Positions 35,394 to 44,541 of a stretch of DNA of 64,000 nucleotides are shown here, piece by piece. The first letter of the stretch is position 1; the number at the start of each line of letters is the position of its first letter. Under the pieces are notes generated by a model. The model saw nothing but the letters and a program-made list of their open reading frames with translations. It had not been told where the DNA came from and made no database searches. This DNA is from CAUYXS01 sp965248495 (GTDB lineage: Bacteria; Chloroflexota; Dehalococcoidia; Lucifugimonadales; Australimonadaceae): positions 2,170,001 through 2,234,000 of the forward strand of contig CBDFJL010000003.1 of assembly GCA_965248495.1 (NCBI GenBank), read 5' to 3'. Position numbers and translations under genes: made by a program.

Positions 35394-36494
35394 TTGCAGC
35401 TCGTCGGGCGGCTCCCCCAGATGGGACGCGTCTTCGGACGCCTCAGCGCGCTCTTGAGCGCGGCGGCCGCCCTACTGCCCAAACGCAGCGGGATGCCTGA
35501 CGCAGCGCCCTCCGGCGCACCCAGCACATCCGTCTACGAGGTGCTCACCCAACGGGTCAGCCTGCCGATCATCGTGACTGTGGTCCCTCTCCTCACGTTC
35601 GCCTTCGGCATAACGGCGATTACGGCGGAAGGCGTCTCCAGCCAGGCGAGCGGTTACCTCCAGGCGACGGCCCTGCCGGGAGTGCTCGTCGCGTTCATGC
35701 TCGCCGCCCACGCATGGCGTGCGCGGCTGCAAGCGGCGGCGATCGGGGCGCTGGAGCCTATTAGCAACCTCAGTTCCGAGGACTTCGCCTCCGTCCGTAA
35801 CCGAACTCTCCAGCCGCGCCGCTCGGGCGAGGTCGCGGCACTCGCGGCCGGTTTCCTTGCCTGGGCTGCCTTCGAGCGGGCGTGGGACATCAGTCTGGTG
35901 TACCCGCTGACCGAGGGGTGGGTACTCGTCTCGCACCTGCTTCTCTACTTGACCATCGGATGGTTCGCATTCGCCACCACGGTCTCCGCCTACGCGCTGG
36001 TGTCGCTGGCGCGGGGAGGCCTTCGGATCGACATCCATCGCCAGGCGCCCGTGGAGGCGTTCGCCCGCTGGGGGCTCGCCATGGCGGGCTCCCTCGCCGG
36101 GGCGACGCTGATCGGGGTCGCACTGTCGCCGGCATCGGTCATTTCCGGCGGTTCGACCATCCTTCTCGTCGGTTTGCTGCTGGGCGGTGCCGTCGTGGTC
36201 GTCGGGACCGCGCTGCTGCCCGCATACCTGGCGCTTGCGCCACTGAAGGCGGCGCGTCGCCAGATGGCGAGAGAGAAGATCGCTGAGTTCTCCGAGCTGA
36301 TGGAGGCACGAGCCCAGGAGGGCGCGGACGCGCCGGCGCCGCCCGCGATGGCTGCGAACTACGCCTCGTGGGTGACGTACGAGCGGGTGGTCGCAGGGAC
36401 CCCCGCGGTTCCCGGTGGCATCGGCACGATGGTCATGCTGGGGGCACTGGTCGCCCTGCCCGCGACCGTACTGGCGCTCAGGCTCGTCGTCTAA
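35394..36494 (+). CDS. integral membrane protein of unknown function
   Basis: 366 residues. GGAGGAGG (35380-35387) lies 6 nt before TTG 35394, an unusually strong ribosome binding site that selects this rare start over ATG 35421. About six hydrophobic segments (LPIIVTVVPLLTFAFGITAI, TALPGVLVAFMLAAHAW, LLLYLTIGWFAFATTV, ILLVGLLLGGAVVVVG, and the C-terminal GTMVMLGALVALPATVLAL) alternate with charged cytoplasmic loops. A conserved-looking basic/acidic stretch (KAARRQMAREKIAEFSELME) follows the fifth segment. I recognise no family. It is convergent with ftsZ, 25 nt away. Confidence 0.65.
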   Translation: MQLVGRLPQMGRVFGRLSALLSAAAALLPKRSGMPDAAPSGAPSTSVYEVLTQRVSLPIIVTVVPLLTFAFGITAITAEGVSSQASGYLQATALPGVLVAFMLAAHAWRARLQAAAIGALEPISNLSSEDFASVRNRTLQPRRSGEVAALAAGFLAWAAFERAWDISLVYPLTEGWVLVSHLLLYLTIGWFAFATTVSAYALVSLARGGLRIDIHRQAPVEAFARWGLAMAGSLAGATLIGVALSPASVISGGSTILLVGLLLGGAVVVVGTALLPAYLALAPLKAARRQMAREKIAEFSELMEARAQEGADAPAPPAMAANYASWVTYERVVAGTPAVPGGIGTMVMLGALVALPATVLALRLVV

Positions 36495-36519
36495 GCGCTA
36501 CTCCCCTAGAGGCTAGGCG

Positions 36520-38022
36520 CTAGTCGCGACGGCGCTTGAAGCGCTGAAGGAAGCCCGGCAGCTCGATCTCCGGCTCCGACTCGATACGTTCGGTTCCCTC
36601 GTCGACCGCCAGCGTGTCTTCGAGCAGGTCCTCGAAGCTTGGCCCGAACCCGTCGTCCGCGGGCAGGCCCGTCGCGATGATCGTGACCCGTACCTCCTCT
36701 TCGAGGCGTGGGTCGGTCACCATGCCGAAGATGATGTTCGCGTCCGGGTCGACCGACCGGCTGATGAAGGCCGCGGCCTGGTTGACTTCCTGGAGGGTCA
36801 GGTCGGGACCGCCGGCTACGTTGAGCAGCACCCGCGTGGCGCCTTCGATGGGCGCATCGAGTAGCGGGCTGGCGATGGCCGCGCGGGCGGCGGCGATGGC
36901 CCGGTCGGGACCCCGGCCGGTGCCGATGGCGATCCATGCAGGCCCGGCCGCCTCCATGACCGTCTTCACGTCGGCAAAGTCCAGGTTGATCTCGCCGGGC
37001 ACCGTGACCAGCTCGGCGATGGATTGGACGCCCTGACGCAGCACGTCGTCGGCGATGCGGAAGGCATTCTCGGTGGTCATCGTCTCGTCGGAGATCGCGG
37101 TGAGGCGGTCGTTCGGGATGAGGATCAACGTGTCGACGTGGTCCTTCATGTGGAGCACGCCCTCGTTCGCCTGGTTGGTGCGCGTGCGCCCCTCGAAACT
37201 AAACGGTTTGGTGACCACCGCGATGGTCAGCGCGCCGCTCTCTTTGGCGATCTGCGCGATGACTGGCGCCGCGCCGGTCCCGGTGCCCCCGCCCATCCCG
37301 GCGGCGACGAAGATCATGTCCGTACCGTCGATGAGTTCGAGGATCTCCTCGCGCGACTCCTCAGCCGCCTCCCGGCCGATCTCGGGGTCGCCGCCGACGC
37401 CAAGGCCGCGGGTGAGCCGGTCGCCGATGCGGAGCTTCTGCTCCACATCGAGGTGAAGGAGGTGCTGCGCGTCCGTGTTGATCGCGATGTACTCCACGCC
37501 AGTGATCGGCTGGCGGAACATCCGCGCCACGGCGTTCGAGCCGCCGCCTCCGACGCCGATCACTTTGACGGTGGCGACGCCGTAGAGCTGGGCCGCGGCC
37601 GTCTTGGATTCATCTGCCATGCGCGCGCTCGGCTCCTTGGCCGCTTTGGTCACTTTGGCCGCTTTGCGGGCCTTCTTCGTCTCGGCGGGTGCGTCCGCGC
37701 CCGGGATGACGTCCCGGGCCAGACCGTCGCGGCCCTCGAGCAGCCGCATGAGCCGCACCCACGCGACAGATGGTACCTCAGAAGGCTTCACCAGTCCCTG
37801 CTCAAGCGCGGCGAGCTGTTCGTGGGGAACGTGCAGGTCCGTCGCGAGATCCTCGATCGTGAACCCGCGCTCATGACGCAGCTCGCGAACGTGTTTCGCA
37901 ATCTTGACCAGCTCGGAGGGAGGCTTACCGGGCAACGCGGACCAGCGCTCCACGACCTCATTGGCAAAGCGCAGCCAGTTGCCGCGTCCCATCCGTACCG
38001 TGTCGACACTGTTGGTCATCAT
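36520..38022 (-). CDS. ftsZ: cell division protein FtsZ with N-terminal XRE-type HTH domain
   Basis: Tubulin-like GTPase forming the division ring, here 500 residues. Residues ~36-100 ([54 protein letters not shown]) form an XRE-type helix-turn-helix. A Lys/Ala-rich linker ([17 protein letters not shown]) follows, and a complete FtsZ begins near 145: [38 protein letters not shown] (GTP-binding G-box), [20 protein letters not shown] (T7 loop), and the C-terminal peptide [12 protein letters not shown]. An internal ATG at 37620 ([11 protein letters not shown]) has AAGGAG 12 nt upstream and could give a standard-length FtsZ. The long frame is unbroken and its ATG overlaps the stop of the sigma-like gene upstream. 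Confidence 0.92.
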   Translation of the reverse strand: MMTNSVDTVRMGRGNWLRFANEVVERWSALPGKPPSELVKIAKHVRELRHERGFTIEDLATDLHVPHEQLAALEQGLVKPSEVPSVAWVRLMRLLEGRDGLARDVIPGADAPAETKKARKAAKVTKAAKEPSARMADESKTAAAQLYGVATVKVIGVGGGGSNAVARMFRQPITGVEYIAINTDAQHLLHLDVEQKLRIGDRLTRGLGVGGDPEIGREAAEESREEILELIDGTDMIFVAAGMGGGTGTGAAPVIAQIAKESGALTIAVVTKPFSFEGRTRTNQANEGVLHMKDHVDTLILIPNDRLTAISDETMTTENAFRIADDVLRQGVQSIAELVTVPGEINLDFADVKTVMEAAGPAWIAIGTGRGPDRAIAAARAAIASPLLDAPIEGATRVLLNVAGGPDLTLQEVNQAAAFISRSVDPDANIIFGMVTDPRLEEEVRVTIIATGLPADDGFGPSFEDLLEDTLAVDEGTERIESEPEIELPGFLQRFKRRRD

Positions 38023-38690
38023 TCCCCTTCGTCGAACCGCTCGAGGATCGCACCGACCTCGCGCCGGTCGTAGCCCGACTGCTCGACGAACATGCGGAAT
38101 CGCGACCGCGCCCGGCTGAGCCGTGCCGTCACGGCGCTGGGGCTCCGCGCGTCCAACATGACCTCGAGCTCGTCGGGGGTATGTCCATCCTGGTAGCGGA
38201 GCTTCAGGGCCGATGCGTCTCGGGGAAAATCGCGCTCGAAGCGCTGCCAGGGTCCATCGTCCGCGCCAAAGACCTCAGCGATGTCCAACGGTGGCCGGGA
38301 GGTGGGAACCGACCCGTTCGAGGCTGCCTGAGCACGGTCCCTGAGCGCGTTGGCCCGCCCCTGCGCTGACCACAGCTGGCGAAAGCGTTCTTCCACCGTT
38401 GCCGCGAACCACTCCGTCGTGAAGCGACGGTCCTTGACGGTGCCCACCGCGGCCAGCAGATCGACGAGCGCATCACGCGCCGCATCGTCACGAAACGCGG
38501 CTGGGATGCTCGATAGGCCCCATTGGTCCGCGTTGTCGTGGATGCGGCTTGCGAGCTCACCGAACAGGGTGCGAATCTCGGACGACGCGTGCCTATTCGT
38601 GACCGACACCGGCCTCTCCGCGAGGAGGGCGTGGAGCCGCTTCACGATCTCCTCATCCGAGTAGTAGCTGGGCCCCGTGCTCGTGCTCAT
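38019..38690 (-). CDS. sigma-70 region 4-like protein upstream of ftsZ
   Basis: 223 residues. The C-terminal ~60 residues ([40 protein letters not shown]) match sigma-70 region 4 (ALRLRY.eG.s..Eia..l..s..tVk.rL.RAR..lr). The N-terminal half has the helical composition of a sigma factor but no clear region 2 motif, so it may be a divergent ECF sigma or a region-4-only regulator. GGGAG lies 6 nt before ATG 38690. Its TGA overlaps the ATG of the XRE-FtsZ gene (ATGA), implying coupled synthesis. A frame extending to 38897 has no family residues. Confidence 0.7.
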   Translation of the reverse strand: MSTSTGPSYYSDEEIVKRLHALLAERPVSVTNRHASSEIRTLFGELASRIHDNADQWGLSSIPAAFRDDAARDALVDLLAAVGTVKDRRFTTEWFAATVEERFRQLWSAQGRANALRDRAQAASNGSVPTSRPPLDIAEVFGADDGPWQRFERDFPRDASALKLRYQDGHTPDELEVMLDARSPSAVTARLSRARSRFRMFVEQSGYDRREVGAILERFDEGE

Positions 38691-38885
38691 TCGGTACTCC
38701 CGAACGTGTCCGCAAAACGGCGTCCAAGGCTTCGTGAAGCCGTGGACGTCTTTCCCGTGACCGTCCCGAGTGATCATACCAGAAAGCCAGCATACCGGCG
38801 CAAGACGATCCGGCCCCACCTCCACACCGACTTTGCGGAAGGCCGGCAGACCCGTCCGCGGGCCCCACGCGGTACGCTTAGCCCC

Positions 38886-39347
38886 ATGTCCAAGCATCGA
38901 TCGTGGCTAGCTCGAACCGGCCTAGCGTCACCCGCTCGAATCAACCTGATTGCGGCGGTTCTGCTCCCTCTCGTCGTCTTCGTCGCCGCCGCATGCAGCA
39001 GCGGCTCGCCCCCGAGCGGCGCCGGGGTTGCCAAGGCCGTCTGGGACCAGTTCGAGCGTCACCCCGAGGCCTATCGCTTCGCGGTCGATGACGACGTCGT
39101 CGTGAGGGTCGCGTACCCCAGTGAGGTCATCCGCTGGTCGTGGGCCGCCATCCTCACGCACATCCCCACGCTGTCGAGCATCGAGCTGGACCGCGAGGGC
39201 GAGGTACTGCGCACCCACTTCCAGGGCGGCGATGGCGAGGCCCGCCTTCGCAAGGCGCTGCGCGACGACGCAACGATGGCCCGCGTCCGCGACCTGCTCG
39301 CGAAGATCGGCGACGATACCAGGCTCGACTTCAGTCCCGTGCGCTAA
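38886..39347 (+). CDS. small predicted lipoprotein
   Basis: 153 residues. Basic N-terminus, hydrophobic segment (INLIAAVLLPLVVFVAA) and lipobox VAAAC followed by SSGS. The mature domain (VAKAVWDQFERHPEAYRFAV...) is unrecognised, mixed alpha/beta, and ends in DFSPVR. A -10-like TACGCT (38873-38878) ends 7 nt before ATG 38886, so the mRNA may be leaderless. It is divergent from the sigma-like gene. Confidence 0.65.
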   Translation: MSKHRSWLARTGLASPARINLIAAVLLPLVVFVAAACSSGSPPSGAGVAKAVWDQFERHPEAYRFAVDDDVVVRVAYPSEVIRWSWAAILTHIPTLSSIELDREGEVLRTHFQGGDGEARLRKALRDDATMARVRDLLAKIGDDTRLDFSPVR

Positions 39348-39465
39348 GCACCTGGGCCCGTGCCCTAAGCCCCTGAGGCCTGTCATTGGCCGGGTGCGAA
39401 CGGGTGTGATCGCGTCGGCCGTCCCGGTCGCCATTAGCCTGCCCGGAGCAAATCGGAGAAGACCC

Positions 39466-40422
39466 ATGGAGTACGCGCGTCTCGGCAACTCGGGCCTCAA
39501 GGTATCGCCGACGTGCCTCGGCACCAACATGATGGGCGCCTATGTCGACGACCGGCGGAGCGCCGAGCTCATCGACGCGTTCCTCGAAACAGGCGGGAAC
39601 TTCATCGATACCGCGGACATCTACTCGGCTGGCGCGTCGGAAGAGGCGATCGGCAAGGCGCTGAAGGGGCACCGGCAGGAGGCCATCGTCGCGACCAAAG
39701 TGGCGGGGCCGGCAGGCGAGGGCCCCAACGACAAGGGGGCCAGCCGAGCGCATATCCTGGCTTCCGCGGAGGCAAGCCTCCGCCGTCTTCAGACCGACTA
39801 CATCGACCTCTACATCCTGCACTTCTGGGACAAAGACACCGCGCTCAGCGAGACCCTCCGCGCCATGGATGACCTCGTGCGTCAGGGCAAGGTCCGCTAC
39901 GTGGGCGTCTCCAACTACCAGAGCTGGCAGGCAGTCCAAGCGCTCTGGACGGCAGACCAACTCGGCCTGGACCCCATCCGCTCCATCCAGCTCCGCTACA
40001 GCTTTCTGCGCCGCGAGCCCGAGCCCGAGGTATTCCCGGCCGCGCTCGAACACGGGCTCGCCATCACGCCCTACTGGCTGCTGGAGGCCGGCGTGTTCAC
40101 CGGTGAGTACCGCCGTGGCGAGCAGCCCGACGCCGACAGCCGCTTCGGCCAGCGCCCGCGCATGGCGGAGATGTTCATGAAGGACGAGGCGCTGGACGTT
40201 GCCGACCGCGTCCAGGCCATCGCGGACCGGAGCGGCCACTCACCGACGGACGTCGTCATCGCGTGGGCCCTGGCCAAGCCTGCCATCACGTCGGTAATCG
40301 TCGGCACCAGCCGCGTCGAGCAGGTCAAGGCCAATAACTCGGCGGCGGACGTGCGCCTTTCAGACGAAGACCTGGCGGAGCTCGAACAGCTGGGCGCGAG
40401 GCCGTCACCTCCCGGACCGTAG
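39466..40422 (+). CDS. aldo/keto reductase (voltage-channel beta-subunit-like)
   Basis: 318 residues, beginning MEYARLGNSGLKVSPTCLGT. The tetrad is intact: Asp and Tyr in NFIDTADIYSAGASEEAIG, Lys in IVATKVAG, His in LYILHFWD. VRYVGVSNYQSWQ, ITPYWLLEAGVFTG and ITSVIVGTSRVEQV fit the AKR branch related to YghZ/Kv-beta proteins. GGAG is 7-8 nt before ATG 39466. It is not similar enough to the enzyme at 34150 to be a recent duplicate. Confidence 0.9.
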   Translation: MEYARLGNSGLKVSPTCLGTNMMGAYVDDRRSAELIDAFLETGGNFIDTADIYSAGASEEAIGKALKGHRQEAIVATKVAGPAGEGPNDKGASRAHILASAEASLRRLQTDYIDLYILHFWDKDTALSETLRAMDDLVRQGKVRYVGVSNYQSWQAVQALWTADQLGLDPIRSIQLRYSFLRREPEPEVFPAALEHGLAITPYWLLEAGVFTGEYRRGEQPDADSRFGQRPRMAEMFMKDEALDVADRVQAIADRSGHSPTDVVIAWALAKPAITSVIVGTSRVEQVKANNSAADVRLSDEDLAELEQLGARPSPPGP

Positions 40423-40543
40423 GCGCGGCCACGGGGCCCTCGCGTTGCACGCGAACATGGTAGCGGCCATTCGTCCGGCCATTTCGTCCGGGTTGTAAGG
40501 GGCGCCACGCGGATGCTAGCATCCCCCGCGCGGGATACCCCTC

Positions 40544-42106
40544 ATGGCCGTCCAAAAGAAGACCAACGAAAGCCTGGACGAACTCCATCGACGCCGAGAC
40601 GAGGCGCTGGCCTCCGGTGGCGAGGCCCGCGTCGAGCAGCAACACTCCCGGGGGAAGCTGACGGCGCGCGAGCGCATCAGCCTGCTGCTGGACCCCGGCT
40701 CGTTTGATGAGCTCGACTCCCTCGTCACCCACCGGGCCACCGAATTCGGGGCGGCGGAAAAGCGCTACCCCGGCGATGCCGTCGTGACCGGATACGGCAA
40801 GATCAACGGTCGGCTGACTTACGTGTTCGCCCAGGACTTCACGGTCTTCGGCGGGTCGCTCTCCGAGGTCGTCGCCGAGAAGATCTGCAAGGTCATGGAC
40901 ATGGCCATGCGCAACGGCGCACCCATCGTCGGGCTGAACGACTCCGGCGGTGCGCGCATCCAGGAGGGCGTCGTCAGCCTCGCGGGCTACGGCGACATCT
41001 TCATGCGCAACACCATCGCTTCAGGCGTGGTCCCGCAGATATCCGCGGTGCTCGGCCCATCGGCCGGCGGCGCCGTCTACTCGCCCGCCATCACCGACTT
41101 CACGCTGATGGTCCGCGGCATCTCGCAGATGTTCATCACGGGCCCCGACGTCGTGAAGGCGGTCACCGGCGAGGACGTGACCCTCGAGGAGCTCGGCGGC
41201 GCGGACAGCCACGCCCGGCTGTCGGGTGTCGCCCACTTCGTGCTCGACTCCGAAGAGGAGTGCATGGAGACCATCCGGGCGCTGTTGTCCTATCTGCCGC
41301 AGAACAACATGGACGACCCGCCCCTCGGCGACCAGGAGGACGACCCGGACCGCACCGAGCAGTCGCTGCGCGAGGTGGTGCCGGACGACCCCTCCCGGCC
41401 CTACGATATGATGGAGGTCATCGAGGCGGTCGTCGACGACGGCGAGTTCCTCGCGGTCCAGCGCGACTTCGCCCCCAACATCATCGTGGGCTTCGGACGC
41501 TTGGGCGGCCGCAGCATCGGCCTCGTCGCGCAGCAGCCGTCGTACCTCGCGGGCGTCATCGACATCCACGCGTCGGTCAAGGCCGCGCGCTTCGTCCGCT
41601 TCTGCGACGCCTTCAACATCGCCATCGTCACCTTTGTTGACGTACCTGGCTACATGCCCGGCACCGAGCAGGAGCATCGGGGCATCATTCGCCAGGGCGC
41701 CAAGCTGCTGTATGCATACGCCGAAGCGACGGTGCCCAAGCTCACCGTGGTGACCCGCAAGGCGTACGGCGGCGCGTATATCGTCATGGGCTCCAAGCAC
41801 CTCCGCGCCGACGTCAATTTCGCCTGGCCCACTGCGGAGATCGCGGTCATGGGCCCCGACGCGGCCGTCAACGTCATCCACCGCCGACGGTTGGCCGAGT
41901 CGGAGAACGTCGAGGCCGAGCGCGCCGAGCTCGTCGACGCGTACCGTGAGACTTTCGCAACGCCCTACCAGGCGGCGGAGCGCGGCTACATCGACGACGT
42001 CATCGACCCCGCCGAGACACGCCCCAAGCTCATCCGCGCACTGGACATGCTCCAGAACAAGCGCGACACGCTGCCGCCCAAGAAACACGGCAACATCCCG
42101 CTGTAG
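40544..42106 (+). CDS. pccB: acyl-CoA carboxylase carboxyltransferase subunit (propionyl-CoA carboxylase beta type)
   Basis: Transfers CO2 from carboxybiotin to an acyl-CoA. 520 residues of two crotonase-fold halves: [45 protein letters not shown] in the first, and [51 protein letters not shown] in the second. The Asp in LRAD before NFAWPT is the position associated with propionyl-CoA preference in actinobacterial homologues. The C-terminus KKHGNIPL is the family end. The biotin carboxylase and carrier subunit are not adjacent. It may feed methylmalonyl-CoA metabolism. Confidence 0.9.
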   Translation: MAVQKKTNESLDELHRRRDEALASGGEARVEQQHSRGKLTARERISLLLDPGSFDELDSLVTHRATEFGAAEKRYPGDAVVTGYGKINGRLTYVFAQDFTVFGGSLSEVVAEKICKVMDMAMRNGAPIVGLNDSGGARIQEGVVSLAGYGDIFMRNTIASGVVPQISAVLGPSAGGAVYSPAITDFTLMVRGISQMFITGPDVVKAVTGEDVTLEELGGADSHARLSGVAHFVLDSEEECMETIRALLSYLPQNNMDDPPLGDQEDDPDRTEQSLREVVPDDPSRPYDMMEVIEAVVDDGEFLAVQRDFAPNIIVGFGRLGGRSIGLVAQQPSYLAGVIDIHASVKAARFVRFCDAFNIAIVTFVDVPGYMPGTEQEHRGIIRQGAKLLYAYAEATVPKLTVVTRKAYGGAYIVMGSKHLRADVNFAWPTAEIAVMGPDAAVNVIHRRRLAESENVEAERAELVDAYRETFATPYQAAERGYIDDVIDPAETRPKLIRALDMLQNKRDTLPPKKHGNIPL

Positions 42107-42214
42107 CAGCGCGGCACCCGTGCTGGCGCGGCGCGCCGGTTTCGCTCTCGCGTGATCCTGATTCCCGACGTGCCGGGGCGAGGATCTGGCACGGCGCAAC
42201 GACGACTGTCGTCG

Positions 42215-42268
42215 GTCAGATCCTTCGCGGAGCCTGTCCTGAGCGAAGCCGAAGGGCTCAGGATGACA
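42215..42268 (+). repeat. interspersed repeat, copy B (54 bp)
   Basis: Reads GTCAGATCCTTCGCGGAGCC, then TGTCCTGAGCGAAGCCGA, then AGGGCTCAGGATGACA. Its reverse complement recurs nearly unchanged at 46921-46974. It contains the self-complementary segments CCTTCG/CGAAGG and TCCTGAGC/GCTCAGGA. Confidence 0.85.
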
Positions 42269-42278
42269 GTGGGCCCCG

Positions 42279-42713
42279 CTAGCCGCCTCCGCGCGTCCAA
42301 ACGCAGCGGAACTGCTCGACCTCGCCCGCCTCGGTGTCCGCGGCTCCCGCGCTCCACACCCTGAACCCACAGGCGCGGAAGAAGTAAGCGGAGGCCCAGT
42401 CGGTCTCCGCTTCGAGGCGGTCCAGCCGGTGGCGGTCCGTGACCTCGGCGATCATCGATCGTGCTACGCCCCGGCGCCGCGACTCCAGCGCCACCGCGAT
42501 GTGCTGCACCACGGCCTCGCCCGGCTCAACGAGCGCCACGCCGATGCAGCCGACCGCATCGGCGTCTCGCACGTGTGCGTACAGGCGCCAGTCGGCCCGC
42601 GCCGCGTACTGCTCCAGCAGGCGCTCGACGTGGCCGGGCGACGGGTCCGCCATGGCCAGCGCCAGCAGGTGACGAGCGCTCGCCCCGTCGGCCGGGACCA
42701 GGCCCTCGCTCAC
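42279..42713 (-). CDS. GNAT family N-acetyltransferase-like protein (second of a pair)
   Basis: 144 residues from GTG 42713, which overlaps the stop of the upstream paralogue (GTGA). LYAHVRDADAVGCIGVALV, VVQHIAVALESRRRGVARSM (the acetyl-CoA pyrophosphate loop RRRGVA) and ETDWASAYFFRACGFRV are GNAT motifs A and B. The C-terminus EQFRCVWTR matches FRCTWTAE in the neighbour, showing tandem duplication. The acceptor substrate is unknown. Confidence 0.8.
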   Translation of the reverse strand: MSEGLVPADGASARHLLALAMADPSPGHVERLLEQYAARADWRLYAHVRDADAVGCIGVALVEPGEAVVQHIAVALESRRRGVARSMIAEVTDRHRLDRLEAETDWASAYFFRACGFRVWSAGAADTEAGEVEQFRCVWTRGGG

Positions 42714-43156
42714 TCGGCGGTCCAGGTGCAGCGGAAGCGCTCCACGCCATCCTCCGCCTTGCCCAGCGCCTCGATTTCGAACCCGCACGTGTCAAACTGC
42801 GCGAGCTCGGTGGCGAAGGCGATGCCCCCCAGCTCCCGCACGCCCAGGCGCTCCGCGAGCGTGCCGATCATCGCCGGGCCGACCTCTAGGCCAGCGGGGC
42901 CAGCCAAAACCGCGAGGTGGTGGACCACCGCGGCATCCTGCTGACCAACCGTTGGGCCCGATTCGACACCGGCGATGCCCACCGCCTCGCCGTCACGGAG
43001 GTAGGCGAACAATGCCAGCGCTGGGTCACCGGCGTAGCGGCTGAGCGCACCCTCCAGGTCCGCGAGGTCTGGATTGCCCATGGCGACCGACAGCACTCGG
43101 CCCATCGGGACCTCGTCACCGACGTCCTCGAACGGGACCAGCTCCGCTTCGGACAC
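42710..43156 (-). CDS. GNAT-like protein (first of a tandem pair)
   Basis: 148 residues: ALFAYLRDGEAVGIAGVESG, AVVHHLAVLAGPAGLEVGPA and a C-terminus ERFRCTWTAE. It aligns end to end with the protein at 42279, but the coenzyme-binding loop is degenerate: RRRGVA of the neighbour is replaced by AGLEVG. It may therefore not bind acetyl-CoA, and could act as a regulatory or heterodimer partner. It starts 13 nt after the hydrolase stop and overlaps the next gene by 4 nt, so all three form an operon. Confidence 0.7.
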   Translation of the reverse strand: MSEAELVPFEDVGDEVPMGRVLSVAMGNPDLADLEGALSRYAGDPALALFAYLRDGEAVGIAGVESGPTVGQQDAAVVHHLAVLAGPAGLEVGPAMIGTLAERLGVRELGGIAFATELAQFDTCGFEIEALGKAEDGVERFRCTWTAE

Positions 43157-43169
43157 CTCGGCTGCCCGG

Positions 43170-43931
43170 CTAGCCCGCCGCCACGCCGGTCAGCTCGTCC
43201 ACGAACTCCTTGAGCAAGCCACGGAAGATCTCCGGGTTCGCCGTTGTGACGGAGCTTCCGCCGTTGGGGTAGATGGCCAGTTTGGAATTCGGAATGCTCT
43301 TGTGCAGCTCGATGGCGTGGTCCAGTGGGTGCACGGGGTCCGGCACGTTGTCGCCGCGCACGATCAGGACCGGTACCGAACACGTCTTGGCGGACTCGCG
43401 CAGGTTGTAGAAGGCCTGGAGGTCAGGCTCGTTGCGGATGTTGAAGTAGTTCGTCATCACTGCCTGCCAGTCCTCGCCGTGCTGGAGCTTGGCAGTCGCC
43501 TTGCGCTCCTCCGGCATGGTGTCGGGGCTGAAGCCAGCGTTGAGCTGCGAGTTCCCCGCCGGGTCGTTCGCGATGATCGCCGCGTCAATGACGCAGCCGA
43601 TGGTCCGGTCCGCGTGATCGATGCCGAAGCGCAACGCGACCCTGGCTCCGAGGCTCACGCCGTGGATGATGGCCTTGTCGATGCCAAGGTGGTCCAGCAG
43701 GCCCACCACGTCGTCGACCCAGGCCGACGGCGGAATCTGGGCTACGTGCTCGCTGCGCCCCATGCTGCGCATGTCCGGCACGATGACGCGTAGGCCATCG
43801 GCGGCGATCGCCCCGGCGACCTCCGCGAAGTAGTGGCCGCTGCCGGCGGCGCCGTGCAACATTACGAGCGGCGTGCCGCTCCCCTGGTCCTCGTAGTAGT
43901 GCGTCAATCCGTTGATGGTCGCTGTGGGCAT
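43170..43931 (-). CDS. alpha/beta hydrolase
   Basis: 253 residues: INGLTHYYEDQGSGTPLVML, HGAAGSGHYF (oxyanion region), nucleophile elbow HGVSLGARVAL (Ser in G-V-S-L-G), acid in VRGDNVPDPVHP. The usual late catalytic His (normally GH) is replaced by NGGSSVTT near the end; another His must serve or activity is altered. AGGAGGGG precedes ATG 43931. It leads the operon with the GNAT pair. The substrate is unknown. Confidence 0.85.
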   Translation of the reverse strand: MPTATINGLTHYYEDQGSGTPLVMLHGAAGSGHYFAEVAGAIAADGLRVIVPDMRSMGRSEHVAQIPPSAWVDDVVGLLDHLGIDKAIIHGVSLGARVALRFGIDHADRTIGCVIDAAIIANDPAGNSQLNAGFSPDTMPEERKATAKLQHGEDWQAVMTNYFNIRNEPDLQAFYNLRESAKTCSVPVLIVRGDNVPDPVHPLDHAIELHKSIPNSKLAIYPNGGSSVTTANPEIFRGLLKEFVDELTGVAAG

Positions 43932-44031
43932 CGTTCCCCTCCTGCCGCTGAGTTGGCGGAGCGTACCACAGCACCCGCCGGGGCGGCGGCCCGTGCTATC
44001 GTGCTCGCGAGCCGAAACGGGTGGTGTCATC

Positions 44032-44208
44032 ATGGAGTTTCGAGTAGGCCACGACGTCCGGTACGAGATCGTCGTGGACGCGCCCAACGCGGCGGAGGCC
44101 GAGCGCACGGCCGCCGGCGTCCCCTACGACCAGTGGAAGCTGCGCTACGTGTCCAACGAGGACGTCGTGGCCTTCGAGGATGACCCGCGCAACCCACAAG
44201 CGGAGTAG
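44032..44208 (+). CDS. small protein of unknown function
   Basis: 58 residues (MEFRVGHDVRYEIVVDAPNA, AEAERTAAGVPYDQWKLRYV, then an acidic end). The composition is that of a folded small alpha/beta protein; no transmembrane segment. GGTGG lies about 9 nt before ATG 44032. It is divergent from the hydrolase operon. I do not recognise a family. Confidence 0.55.
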   Translation: MEFRVGHDVRYEIVVDAPNAAEAERTAAGVPYDQWKLRYVSNEDVVAFEDDPRNPQAE

Positions 44209-44304
44209 GCGAGGACTCCGCACAGAAGGGCCTGTCCCCCGCGGTTGCGCTGGGCTTGTGGGCATTCGAGAACAGCCGCCACCGGGACCGCGACATGGGC
44301 GCGG

Positions 44305-44333
44305 TTGCCGGTGCAACCGGGCGCTCCTATAAT
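44305..44333 (+). promoter_or_regulatory. near-consensus sigma70 promoter for the 44542 gene
   Basis: TTGCCG (44305-44310) and consensus TATAAT (44328-44333) are spaced by exactly 17 bp. Transcription would begin near 44340, giving an unusually long leader of about 200 nt before ATG 44542. The leader shows no gene of its own and no riboswitch I recognise. Confidence 0.7.
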
Positions 44334-44541
44334 TGCCGACGGCTTCACGGCGGGGCGCGTCCGCCGTATGCAGCAACCCTGCATCCGGGTCGTCGGCTCC
44401 TCAAGAAAGTCACGCAACTGATGGCCTCAATGGCCGGGAAAGAGCTTGGCTTCAGCCGACGATACCGCGGTAGTCAGGGGCTGCGCAGGGCCATCATCGG
44501 CGCTGTGTGCCTGACTTACTCAACCGAAAGGCCAATGTGAC

